From Haliscomenobacter sp040401995 (GTDB lineage Bacteria > Bacteroidota > Bacteroidia > Chitinophagales > Saprospiraceae): a stretch of DNA of 64,000 bases. The notes below the pieces were generated by a model. The model saw nothing but the letters and a program-made list of their open reading frames with translations. It ran no database searches and had not been told where the DNA came from. A program made the translations under genes and the position numbers. The stretch spans positions 21,073 to 85,072 of the forward strand of contig JBBANM010000018.1 in the NCBI GenBank assembly GCA_040401995.1, in the 5' to 3' direction. Positions within the stretch are counted from its first letter, which is position 1. Each line of letters starts with the position of its first letter. Below, one piece after another: positions 54,254 to 61,910 of this stretch.

Positions 54254-55603
54254 TTACAGATTTATTTCTTTTTGTTGAATCATTTTGTAAATAGTGCTCT
54301 TGCCAATATCTAATTTATTGGCCACCAATACTACATTATCGTCATACTTTTTTAGAAAGTACTTGATGATGTCACATTCATATTCGCGTAGTGTTTTTTC
54401 AACTGCAGTAAATTCTTCATCGCCTTTAATGGCTGCGTAAGTAATGTCATCGACATCAATTTCTTTGCCATTACACATAACGCAAGCCAATTCGACAATG
54501 GCTTTTAGCTCGCGTACATTGCCTGGAAAATTATACTTCATCAGTTTTTCCTTGGCTTCATTGGAAAAAATGAGCGACTTCATCCCATTGTCTCTTACGA
54601 AACCATCTACAAAATGTTTGGCTAGGATTAAAATATCGTTTCCTCTGGCACGTAATGGCGGCAGATCAATTGGCATTCCAATGATACGGTAATAGAGGTC
54701 TTCGCGAAAGTTACCTTTTTTAACTTCTTCTGCTAAATTTTTATGGGTAGCGGTGAGCAAGCGCACGTCAAGTTTGATTTTTTCATTCCCTCCTACACGT
54801 ACCACTTCGCGCTCCTGCAATACGCGCAGTATTTTGCTTTGCATGTTGAAATCCAGCTCGGCGATTTCATCCAAAAAAATAGTACCGCCGTGTGCTTCTT
54901 CAAATTTACCAGCTTCGCGGCCCACAGCGCCGGTAAATGAACCTTTTTCATGCCCAAACAATTCACTTTCAATGAGTTCTTTGGGTATTGCCGCCATGTT
55001 TACGGCAACAAACGATTTCTTTTTCCGATCGCTATTGAAATGGATGGCTTTGGCTACCACTTCTTTTCCTGTACCAGTTTCACCGGTAATGGATACGTTG
55101 ATGTTGGTTTTGGTGGCTTTTTCAATTAGGGTGAAAGTTTTCTTTATGGCTGCACTTTGACCAATGATGGATTTCTCAAAGCTGAATTTCTGCTCTAATT
55201 GATCTTTCAGGACCTCAACTTCCTGGCGCAAAGCCACATTTTCCCTTACTTTTAATATGGCGTTCCAAAGGAGTTCTTTGGTGTTATCGTCTTTGATGAT
55301 GTAATCACTCGCGCCTGCTTTGACCAAATTGACGGCAACTGATATTTTATCCTGTCCGCTAATGACTACTACTGGAATACTATTGTTGATGGATTTGATG
55401 CTAGCCAGTAGCTTATCCCCGGTCATATCTGGCAACCCAAAATCCATACAAATGACGGCTGGGTTTTTGTACAAGTTGTCCAGGCAATGTTTGGCGGAGT
55501 TATAGAGGGTAATCTCGTAGTCTGGATTTAGGGAAAGATGGTATTTCAGCAACTCACCATAAAAAGGGTCGTCTTCGATGATGAATATTTTGAATTGTGA
55601 CAT
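54254..55603 (-). CDS. Sigma54-dependent response regulator (NtrC family)
   Basis: The 449-residue protein has a receiver domain (5-120; phospho-acceptor in Val-Ile-Cys-Met-Asp-Phe-Gly-Leu-Pro-Asp). An AAA+ domain follows (about 140-375; Gly-Glu-Thr-Gly-Thr-Gly-Lys-Glu, Gly-Thr-Ile-Phe-Leu-Asp-Glu-Ile, Arg-Glu-Asp-Leu-Tyr-Tyr-Arg). A Fis-type helix-turn-helix closes the protein (about 410-449). The sigma54 contact loop reads Gly-Ser-Phe-Thr-Gly-Ala, a common variant of GAFTGA. It should activate sigma54 promoters when phosphorylated. It is the first gene of the H-NOX-kinase operon (5-bp gap), so it is the likely output of NO sensing. Its targets are unknown. Confidence 0.94.
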   Translation of the reverse strand: MSQFKIFIIEDDPFYGELLKYHLSLNPDYEITLYNSAKHCLDNLYKNPAVICMDFGLPDMTGDKLLASIKSINNSIPVVVISGQDKISVAVNLVKAGASDYIIKDDNTKELLWNAILKVRENVALRQEVEVLKDQLEQKFSFEKSIIGQSAAIKKTFTLIEKATKTNINVSITGETGTGKEVVAKAIHFNSDRKKKSFVAVNMAAIPKELIESELFGHEKGSFTGAVGREAGKFEEAHGGTIFLDEIAELDFNMQSKILRVLQEREVVRVGGNEKIKLDVRLLTATHKNLAEEVKKGNFREDLYYRIIGMPIDLPPLRARGNDILILAKHFVDGFVRDNGMKSLIFSNEAKEKLMKYNFPGNVRELKAIVELACVMCNGKEIDVDDITYAAIKGDEEFTAVEKTLREYECDIIKYFLKKYDDNVVLVANKLDIGKSTIYKMIQQKEINL

Positions 55604-55971
55604 TTTACAGCGCGTTTTTATGCATAGATGGTAATGTATTCATAATATGGTCTTTACAAGAGCTTGTGTGAAGGGCGCTGTTATTCGTCCACAATAAAAA
55701 AGAAACACAGACAGTCTACAATTATAACACGTCCATTCACCTGTCTGATCATATCTGCCTTTATACGGCAAGATCAAATTAAGGTTGAACGGAACACCTG
55801 CCAAATGAAAGGGATTGACCAGTTACTTGCGGTTGAAAGACAAAAATATATTTTTTACGGAAAACGGGCGATCAAAATCTTTAGGTTAGTTTTTGGTAGT
55901 ATCGTTTAGGATGCCTAGCCCCAGGTACGTTGTGGCTGTGTGTATATTTTCAATCTTGATGTCTCTTTTGC
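55604..55971. other. Non-coding gap upstream of the sigma54 regulator
   Basis: The 368 bp hold no supported gene. A weak inverted pair (ACAGACAG and CTGTCTG) occurs at about 55711-55747. No convincing sigma54 (-24/-12) site was found by eye on either strand. The promoter of the H-NOX operon must lie here. Confidence 0.4.
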
Positions 55972-56622
55972 TTACTTCCTCTCAGGTTGGTTCATCTTAA
56001 AAGTCAAAGCGCCAGTTGGGCATTGCTGAACCTGTGCAATAATTGCTTCGGTGGATGCGCCCTCCATATTGACCCAAGGATGTTTGTGCACATCAAAAAC
56101 GCTGGGCAATTGGAAGACGCAACGCCCCGAGTGTTTGCACAACTCTTGTTTCCATAACACGGTGACTTCACCATTGGTATATTCCCGAATGGGGGTATCA
56201 TTGGTTTCACTGTAAGCATACGATCGTACAATGATTTCGTTGTGCAGGATTTTTGAAACCGGACAAGCTTTGGCAATTTCGAGTAAACGATCTCTTTGAT
56301 CATCGGTAACCGGACTGAAAAACTTGATATCGCGATCAAAAACGGTGATGGTTTTTCCATCTTTTTCTACTTGGTACAAATTGGTATTGACGGCAAGCTG
56401 GGGGATATCCCATTCTTTTCGGTCAATGTACATCCTTAAGGTCACTAGCGTGCAAGTCGCCAAAGAAGACAACAATAAAGTGTAAGGATCAGGGCCTAGA
56501 TCTTGGCCGCCTAAGGTCAAGGGCTCATCTGCAATAAACTGGCCATTGCGCCATTCTATTTGGCATTGATATTTGGCGGCGCCAATGGTTCCGTGAACCG
56601 GTTTTTCTAATTTGTATTCCAT
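55972..56622 (-). CDS. OsmC-like protein fused to a divergent 4Fe-4S domain
   Basis: The 216-residue protein has an OsmC-type N-terminal part (about 1-140) with Pro-Tyr-Thr-Leu-Leu-Leu-Ser-Ser-Leu-Ala-Thr-Cys-Thr and Lys-Ala-Cys-Pro-Val-Ser-Lys, the two redox Cys of the family. The last 70 residues are a Fer4_19-type domain (Cys-Lys-His-Ser-Gly-Arg-Cys, then Gln-Gln-Cys-Pro-Thr-Gly-Ala-Leu). OsmC proteins reduce organic hydroperoxides. The fusion suggests electron delivery by the cluster, which is an inference. The gene follows yceI on the same strand behind a terminator. Confidence 0.9.
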   Translation of the reverse strand: MEYKLEKPVHGTIGAAKYQCQIEWRNGQFIADEPLTLGGQDLGPDPYTLLLSSLATCTLVTLRMYIDRKEWDIPQLAVNTNLYQVEKDGKTITVFDRDIKFFSPVTDDQRDRLLEIAKACPVSKILHNEIIVRSYAYSETNDTPIREYTNGEVTVLWKQELCKHSGRCVFQLPSVFDVHKHPWVNMEGASTEAIIAQVQQCPTGALTFKMNQPERK

Positions 56623-56634
56623 TTCGCTGGAATT

Positions 56635-56676
56635 AAAAAGTGCTGGATGTTATCCTTTTGAATCCATCCAGCACTT
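56635..56676 (-). terminator. Terminator after the YceI-like gene
   Basis: On the minus strand AAGTGCTGGATG (complement of 56665-56676) pairs with CATCCAGCACTT (complement of 56638-56649), followed by a short T-run. It lies 12 bp beyond the stop codon at 56688. Confidence 0.85.
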
Positions 56677-56687
56677 GGTGTAAATTA

Positions 56688-57227
56688 TTAGGCTTGTTTT
56701 GCCAATTGAACATCACAGCTGATACGAACTTCATCCGACACCAAAACACCGCCAGCTTCCAAGGCTGCATTCCAAACCAAGCCCCAATCAGCACGATTGA
56801 TTTTACCATTGAGGGTCAAACCCGCTTTGGTGTTGCCCCAGGGATCGGTCATGATGCCGCCAAATTCCACATCCAGCTTGATTTGCTTGGTGATACCTTT
56901 GATGGTTAGTTCGCCATACAATTCGTAGCTACCATCGCCATCAACAGCTTCCAAGGTGTTGCCAGTAAACGTGATCTGTTTGTGGTTTTCAACATCAAAA
57001 AAATCTGGGCCTTTTAGGTGGGCATCCCGATTGGCGTCACCTGAATTGATAGAGGCTGGATTGAGCCAAAAATCGATTTCTGACGAAAGAAAATCATCAT
57101 CGGTAGTGTAGATGCTGGCGTCAAATTCAGCAAATACACCCTTTACGTTGGTAATCATGAGGTGCTTCACTTTAAATGAAATCTCACTGTGGATTGGATC
57201 AATCGTCCATTTAACTTGAGTAGACAT
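56688..57227 (-). CDS. YceI family lipocalin-like protein
   Basis: The 179-residue protein has no signal peptide. It is a YceI domain: Trp-Thr-Ile-Asp-Pro-Ile-His-Ser-Glu-Ile-Ser-Phe-Lys-Val-Lys-His-Leu at the start, Phe-Asp-Val-Glu-Asn-His-Lys-Gln-Ile-Thr-Phe-Thr in the middle, and Arg-Ala-Asp-Trp-Gly-Leu near residue 148. The fold binds polyprenyl or fatty chains and is often linked to stress. A cytoplasmic form is usual in Bacteroidota. MITE family A copy 3 lies just upstream of its promoter region. Confidence 0.93.
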   Translation of the reverse strand: MSTQVKWTIDPIHSEISFKVKHLMITNVKGVFAEFDASIYTTDDDFLSSEIDFWLNPASINSGDANRDAHLKGPDFFDVENHKQITFTGNTLEAVDGDGSYELYGELTIKGITKQIKLDVEFGGIMTDPWGNTKAGLTLNGKINRADWGLVWNAALEAGGVLVSDEVRISCDVQLAKQA

Positions 57228-57295
57228 AATGATAAAGCATTTTTTAGTTGATAATTGGGCTTTTCAAAAGTTCTAGAAGCTTTTTTATAGGCTTA

Positions 57296-57452
57296 GGAAT
57301 GGTTAAACAATAAAGTACCACTTTTTCCTTGCTCTTTCACATCCACTCTTCCTATCTTTTTCGTTAAATAGCGCTGCTATTCCCCTCAAAAGATAGTCGA
57401 TTGGCTGCAAAATAGCGGCGGCCAAAATGGCACTTTATTATTCACCCATTCC
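57296..57452. mobile_element. MITE family A, copy 3
   Basis: Ends GGAATGGTTAAACAATAAAG and, on the other strand, GGAATGGGTGAATAATAAAG are inverted repeats. TTA occurs directly on both sides (57293-57295 and 57453-57455). The sequence is almost the same as copy 2, with a shorter middle. It lies 69 bp upstream of the yceI-like start and fills half of the 337-bp gap. Confidence 0.87.
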
Positions 57453-57564
57453 TTAGAACTCATTAAAAAAAAGAAATATCCTCAAAGATGCCCAGTCTAA
57501 TGATGAGCAAAATCATTTAAAATAGGTGATCAATGTGGATATTGTTTACTGATTGGCACATGAT

Positions 57565-58098
57565 CTAAAAATAATTACCGTACTCCCCTATCAGTGTACT
57601 TAATCGATGCGCCAAAAATGAATTGCCCTCATGCAGAGCATCCCAAATCAGTTGTGCTTCCTGCTGGTATTTGATTTTTTTGGCTTGATCCCAATGCGCG
57701 GGTGGGATTTGGAGGTTGGTGATCCGGTCCGCCAATTTTACTGCCCAAACCTCTTTGGGCATTTTTTTTATGCGCAATAGACTATCCTGCATTTGCTCTT
57801 CTTTAGGCAAAACAGCATTTTTGGTCAAAGCAGCAACACCTTCAGCAACCGAGACGCCAAAATAGCTACCTAATTCTTCAAAACCTGAATCGGTATCTTC
57901 TAAAGTATCGTGTAGCAAAGCAATTTGGATGGCCTGAGGTAGGTCAAAATTGTGGGAATGCGGGGCGGCCACCAGAATTTCCATGGCCACATTGCTCAGG
58001 TGAACTACATAAGGATGCTCAGATCCAGGAACCTTCTGGATAAGGTGTTTTTCGGCGGCGAACCTTAAAGCTCTTTGGTAAAGAGTTTGTACTTCCAT
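57565..58098 (-). CDS. HD-domain protein of the Mesh1/SpoT hydrolase type
   Basis: The 177-residue protein is a single HD domain. Seen are His-Pro-Tyr-Val-Val-His-Leu, Ile-Ala-Leu-Leu-His-Asp-Thr-Leu-Glu-Asp-Thr and Ala-Val-Lys-Leu-Ala-Asp-Arg-Ile-Thr-Asn-Leu. This is the pattern of small (p)ppGpp hydrolases and related metal-dependent phosphohydrolases. It has no synthetase domain. It starts 12 bp after the VOC gene and is co-transcribed with it. Confidence 0.88.
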   Translation of the reverse strand: MEVQTLYQRALRFAAEKHLIQKVPGSEHPYVVHLSNVAMEILVAAPHSHNFDLPQAIQIALLHDTLEDTDSGFEELGSYFGVSVAEGVAALTKNAVLPKEEQMQDSLLRIKKMPKEVWAVKLADRITNLQIPPAHWDQAKKIKYQQEAQLIWDALHEGNSFLAHRLSTLIGEYGNYF

Positions 58099-58110
58099 TT
58101 GGGTTTACGA

Positions 58111-58524
58111 TTATTCTGATGGAGCAGTTTCTGTTTTATCAGATTCAGCTTCAATGGGTTCCCACAATTCGATTTTATTGCCTTCAGGATCCAGAAGGTG
58201 TATAAATTTTCCGTATTCGTATGTCTCTATTTCATCGACAAAAGAGATGCCTTCTTTTTTGAGCTGATCTACCAGCCATTCCAGGTTTTCAACCCGATAG
58301 TTGATCATGTATTCTTTGGAAGAGGGTGCAAAGTAAGTGGTATCCTGCTTGAACGGACTCCAAACAGTTTGACCTTTTTCAGCTGGAGCTTCGGCTGCTC
58401 GCCATTCAAAGGTGGCGCCATATTCATCGGTCTTTAGTCCCAAATGTTTCCCATACCAGTCTTTCATGTTTTGGGGATCTTCACATTTAAAAAAGATACC
58501 GCCTAATCCGGTTACGCGTTTCAT
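58111..58524 (-). CDS. VOC / glyoxalase superfamily protein
   Basis: The 137-residue protein has the vicinal-oxygen-chelate fold. Gly-Gly-Ile-Phe-Phe-Lys-Cys-Glu-Asp-Pro near the start is followed by Trp-Tyr-Gly-Lys-His-Leu-Gly. The last strand is Phe-Ile-His-Leu-Leu-Asp-Pro-Glu-Gly-Asn-Lys-Ile-Glu-Leu-Trp-Glu-Pro, whose Glu is a typical metal ligand. The substrate is unknown. The acidic tail is non-conserved. It heads a two-gene unit with the HD protein. Confidence 0.88.
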   Translation of the reverse strand: MKRVTGLGGIFFKCEDPQNMKDWYGKHLGLKTDEYGATFEWRAAEAPAEKGQTVWSPFKQDTTYFAPSSKEYMINYRVENLEWLVDQLKKEGISFVDEIETYEYGKFIHLLDPEGNKIELWEPIEAESDKTETAPSE

Positions 58525-58639
58525 AGTTATGGTTTGAGGTGTTTAGGGAATTTACCTACAAGTTAATACCTTAGACCAATGAAAAGTAGCAACGCGAGCC
58601 ATTATTTTTATACGCTCCATTTCATCATCAACAATCCCA

Positions 58640-58671
58640 TTTCCCTGCTTCCCAAATTCCTTCTATATTTG
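58640..58671 (+). promoter_or_regulatory. Promoter of the beta-helix lipoprotein gene
   Basis: TTTC (58640-58643), a 20-bp spacer and TATATTTG (58664-58671) match the Bacteroidota consensus. The start codon follows after 20 bp, so the leader is very short. Confidence 0.6.
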
Positions 58672-58691
58672 CCTGCCAGAAAAAAATTACC

Positions 58692-60194
58692 ATGAAAAAA
58701 TTCCTTCTCTTACTGTCGGTTGGTTGGTTGCTTTGTCTTGGAGCATGCAATAAAGACGAAGCCTTTACCACCGATAAATCTGCGAAATTGGCATTTACCA
58801 CCGATACTTTGCGGTTCGATACGGTTTTCACCAGCGTGGGTTCGGCAGTACGGTATTTCAAAATTGTAAATCCCAATAACCGCCCCATCAAAGTTTCCCG
58901 CATCTATTTGGAAGCAGGCGCTGCATCTAAATTTCGCTTGAACGTGGATGGAATCCCCGGCAAAGAATTCAAGGATGTAGAGATCTATGCCAACGATAGT
59001 ATATATGTGTTTGCGCAAGTTACCATCAATCCCAATGCTCCTTTATCGATCAGTCCGTTTGTGGTAGAGGAAAAAGTAATGTTTGAAACCAATGGCAATG
59101 TTCAAGAAGTACACTTGGAAGCTTGGGGACAAAACGCCAATTACTTCCCCAGCCGTTTCAACAAAGGGGTTCCCGTAGTTCTGTCGTGTCGCAATACCCA
59201 GATCAATTGGAATGATCCACGACCCTATGTCATCTATGGTGTATTGTTTATTGATAGTTGTTTGGTCAATATTCCTGCCGGTACGCGCATTTATGTTCAT
59301 GGTGGGATTGCCAAAAATCAGCTTTTTGGCACTTACAACGATGGGATGATTTATGTTCTCCGTAATGGTCGCATCCGCGTGCAAGGCACGAAAGAAAAAC
59401 CGGTAATCATTCAAGGGGATCGATTGGAGACAACGTTTAAAGAAAAAGACGGTCAATGGGCCGGCATCGTTATTGGACGCTCCAGCAAAGGCAGCACCTT
59501 TGAGTACGCCACGGTAAAAAATTCCATCTTTGGCATCTATGCGGATTCTTCCGCCGATCTCACCCTGCGCAATACGCGACTTTACAATACTTCCAGCAGC
59601 GGTCTTATTGGGGTACACAGCACAATCACCGCTGATAACTGTTTGATCTACAACAACTCTGGCAACTCGGTACAAATAGCCCATGGCGGCGATTATACGT
59701 TTAACTATTGTACCATTGCCAGTTACGGCGTACGTGCTTCGGCTTTGGGCTTGAGCAATTACCGTTGTTATGACGATGCGCAATCTTGTCAAAAAAGAGG
59801 GATCTACCGCCTCAATGCCCTTTTCCGCAACAGCATAATTTTTGGATCGGACAAAGATGAATTGGAGTTTGGAGACATTTCAGGCGGGCAAACTGCCGGT
59901 CTATTCAATATCAAATTTGAAAATTGCATTGTCAAAGTGGCCGATTTATTGACTTACAGCAATAATTTGTATAAAAACTTCATCGGCGAGCAATGCAATC
60001 CTTGTCTCAATGCTACTTTTAAAGACAAGCTTTTCAAAGACGCCAACAACGATGATTATCGTCTCGACACGTTGAGCGTCGCCAATGGCATGGCCAAACC
60101 TCTTATTTCCCCGCGTTTGATCAATATCGACTTGGAAGGAATATTGCGCGATGCCGTAAAACCAGACATTGGTAGCTACGAACGCAAAAACTAA
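58692..60194 (+). CDS. Lipoprotein with right-handed beta-helix
   Basis: The 500-residue protein has a lipoprotein signal (hydrophobic 4-16, Leu-Gly-Ala-Cys at 19). Residues about 45-140 look like an immunoglobulin-like domain (Phe-Lys-Ile-Val-Asn-Pro-Asn-Asn-Arg-Pro-Ile). The main part (about 190-470) has the repeating short strands of a parallel beta-helix, with Gly-Ser-Thr-Phe-Glu-Tyr-Ala-Thr-Val-Lys-Asn-Ser and Leu-Ile-Tyr-Asn-Asn-Ser-Gly-Asn-Ser. Such proteins bind or cleave polysaccharides at the cell surface, or are structural. No catalytic residues can be assigned. It is followed after 12 bp by an SDR gene. Confidence 0.85.
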   Translation: MKKFLLLLSVGWLLCLGACNKDEAFTTDKSAKLAFTTDTLRFDTVFTSVGSAVRYFKIVNPNNRPIKVSRIYLEAGAASKFRLNVDGIPGKEFKDVEIYANDSIYVFAQVTINPNAPLSISPFVVEEKVMFETNGNVQEVHLEAWGQNANYFPSRFNKGVPVVLSCRNTQINWNDPRPYVIYGVLFIDSCLVNIPAGTRIYVHGGIAKNQLFGTYNDGMIYVLRNGRIRVQGTKEKPVIIQGDRLETTFKEKDGQWAGIVIGRSSKGSTFEYATVKNSIFGIYADSSADLTLRNTRLYNTSSSGLIGVHSTITADNCLIYNNSGNSVQIAHGGDYTFNYCTIASYGVRASALGLSNYRCYDDAQSCQKRGIYRLNALFRNSIIFGSDKDELEFGDISGGQTAGLFNIKFENCIVKVADLLTYSNNLYKNFIGEQCNPCLNATFKDKLFKDANNDDYRLDTLSVANGMAKPLISPRLINIDLEGILRDAVKPDIGSYERKN

Positions 60195-60206
60195 CCCCAA
60201 AAAGAT

Positions 60207-61022
60207 ATGCAAACCATTTCCATTCTTGGTGCCGGCTGGCTGGGTTTACCCCTTGGCATTCACTTGCACCAATTGGGCTATACTGTAAAAGGATCTACCA
60301 CTACCCCTGAGAAACTGGATCAGCTGGAAGCGTTGGGCATTGAACCCTTTTTTTTGCAGGTCAACGACGGTCTTAAAGGATTGATGGCCGATGATTTCTT
60401 CGATTGTGATGTACTTTTTGTCAACATCCCGCCTTCGCGCCGGCGCGAGGATGTCGCTTCTTGGTACCCCCGACAAATTGGTTTGATCGCTGAAAAAGTG
60501 AAGGCGGTGAAGGTTCCTCACCTGATTTTCATCAGTTCCACCAGTGTTTATGGCGATGTAAATCAAGTAGTATCCGAAACCGACACCCCACATCCCGATA
60601 CTGATTCCGCAAAAGGGTTAATGGCTGCCGAAAAAATCATTCGGGAATTACCTCAGGTACAATCCACAATCTTGAGGATGTCAGGACTAGTTGGCGGCGA
60701 TCGGAAAGCGGGGCGTTTTTTTGCCGGAAAAATCGATGTGCCAGAAGGAAATGCACCCATTAATCTGGTACACCTCGAAGATTGCATTGGAGTAATCAGT
60801 GCAGTCATTGCCCAAAATTGCTGGGGCGAGTTGTTTAACGTTTGTGCCGATCAGCACCCTATCAAAGCCGATTTTTACCGCAAGCAGGCAGAAATACAAG
60901 GTTTTGTACCGCCTACTTTTTTACCCGACAGTACTCCGCGTTACAAAATCGTAAACAACGAAAAAATAAAAAAGGCGCTGGACTACCAATTTGTATTTCC
61001 TGATCCAATGGAATTTGGATAA
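60207..61022 (+). CDS. NAD(P)-dependent SDR-like protein (YeeZ type)
   Basis: The 271-residue protein is an atypical/extended short-chain dehydrogenase. It has the nucleotide-binding motif Ile-Leu-Gly-Ala-Gly-Trp-Leu-Gly-Leu-Pro-Leu near residue 5. Phe-Ile-Ser-Ser-Thr-Ser-Val-Tyr-Gly-Asp follows near 108. The usual Tyr-x-x-x-Lys catalytic pair is not evident: the place is occupied by Lys-Gly-Leu-Met-Ala-Ala-Glu-Lys. This is typical of the YeeZ subgroup, whose substrate is unknown. It lies between a lipoprotein gene and a HAD gene on the same strand. Confidence 0.88.
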   Translation: MQTISILGAGWLGLPLGIHLHQLGYTVKGSTTTPEKLDQLEALGIEPFFLQVNDGLKGLMADDFFDCDVLFVNIPPSRRREDVASWYPRQIGLIAEKVKAVKVPHLIFISSTSVYGDVNQVVSETDTPHPDTDSAKGLMAAEKIIRELPQVQSTILRMSGLVGGDRKAGRFFAGKIDVPEGNAPINLVHLEDCIGVISAVIAQNCWGELFNVCADQHPIKADFYRKQAEIQGFVPPTFLPDSTPRYKIVNNEKIKKALDYQFVFPDPMEFG

Positions 61023-61062
61023 TTTTCGCTGCATCATTTTTTCAACCAGAACATACCCAATC

Positions 61063-61683
61063 ATGTCTCTTAACCCGACTCTCGACACCATTATCTTTGA
61101 CCTTGGCGGCGTTCTCATCGACTGGAATCCCGAATATTTGTACCGCAAAATCTTTACCGACGAAGGTGAGATGCGCTATTTTCTTAAAGAAGTAGCTACG
61201 CCGCATTGGAATGAAGAACAAGATGGGGGCCGCCCTATAGCGGAGGCTACCGAAATGCTGGTCAAAGAGCACCCCAAATACGAAGCGGAGATCCGCGCAT
61301 TTTATGGCCGTTGGACGGAAATGCTGGGCGGAATTATTCCAGAAACTTTAGAAATTCTGGAAACGCTGTTGGAAAAAGGCGAGCATCGGATTTATGCGCT
61401 CACCAACTGGTCGCACGAAACCTTCCCCATCGCTTTGGAGCGCTATGAATTTTTAAAGCGTTTTCACGGCGTTTTGGTATCCGGTGTAGAAAAATTGAAA
61501 AAGCCAGATCCAAAAATCTATCAATTGATTTTGAGTCGGTACAACATCGATCCCCAGCAAGCTTTATTTATCGACGATAACCTGCGCAATGTGCATGCAG
61601 CAGAAGCCTTGGGCATCTCCGCCATTCACTTCCGTTCGCCCCAGCAATTGAAACAATATTTGATGATGAGTAATGTGTTGTAG
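61063..61683 (+). CDS. HAD-superfamily phosphatase (YihX-like)
   Basis: With the ATG at 61063 the protein has 206 residues; an in-frame upstream start would overlap the previous gene. Motif I is Ile-Phe-Asp-Leu-Gly-Gly-Val-Leu-Ile-Asp, with Leu-Gly-Gly-Val in place of the usual Asp-x-Asp, as in epoxide-hydrolase-N and YihX-type HADs. Motif II is Leu-Thr-Asn-Trp-Ser, motif III is Lys-Lys-Pro-Asp-Pro, and motif IV is Leu-Phe-Ile-Asp-Asp. YihX removes phosphate from glucose-1-phosphate; other small sugar phosphates are possible. Confidence 0.9.
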   Translation: MSLNPTLDTIIFDLGGVLIDWNPEYLYRKIFTDEGEMRYFLKEVATPHWNEEQDGGRPIAEATEMLVKEHPKYEAEIRAFYGRWTEMLGGIIPETLEILETLLEKGEHRIYALTNWSHETFPIALERYEFLKRFHGVLVSGVEKLKKPDPKIYQLILSRYNIDPQQALFIDDNLRNVHAAEALGISAIHFRSPQQLKQYLMMSNVL

Positions 61684-61910
61684 CTTAGATCAAAAAAAGT
61701 AGACATAATTAAAAAAACAAACCCCGCAACCCTTAAATATCGATAATGACGACATCTTACATTTGGAAATGCCCCAAATGTACCCTGCTGTCATTTACCC
61801 TTATTAAGTAGTTAGGTAAACGGATCATCTTACCTCTTTTTGCGATTTTTGAAGCTGTAGCGTCAACTCTACTTTATTACCCATTATTTACCTAACAAAC
61901 CTAAAGTCTT
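61684..61910. other. Leader region of the secreted repeat protein gene
   Basis: The 227-bp space contains no supported gene. ACTTAAATATCGATAATGACG-like AT-rich sequence and several TTACCTAAC-type words (near 61813 and 61890) occur. They may belong to the promoter of the downstream gene. No hairpin was found. Confidence 0.3.

Noticed and set aside
55604..55971. Sigma54 promoter before the NtrC-type regulator
   Set aside because: A TTTGGCAG word on the minus strand resembled the -24 half, but no TTGC -12 element follows at the required distance.
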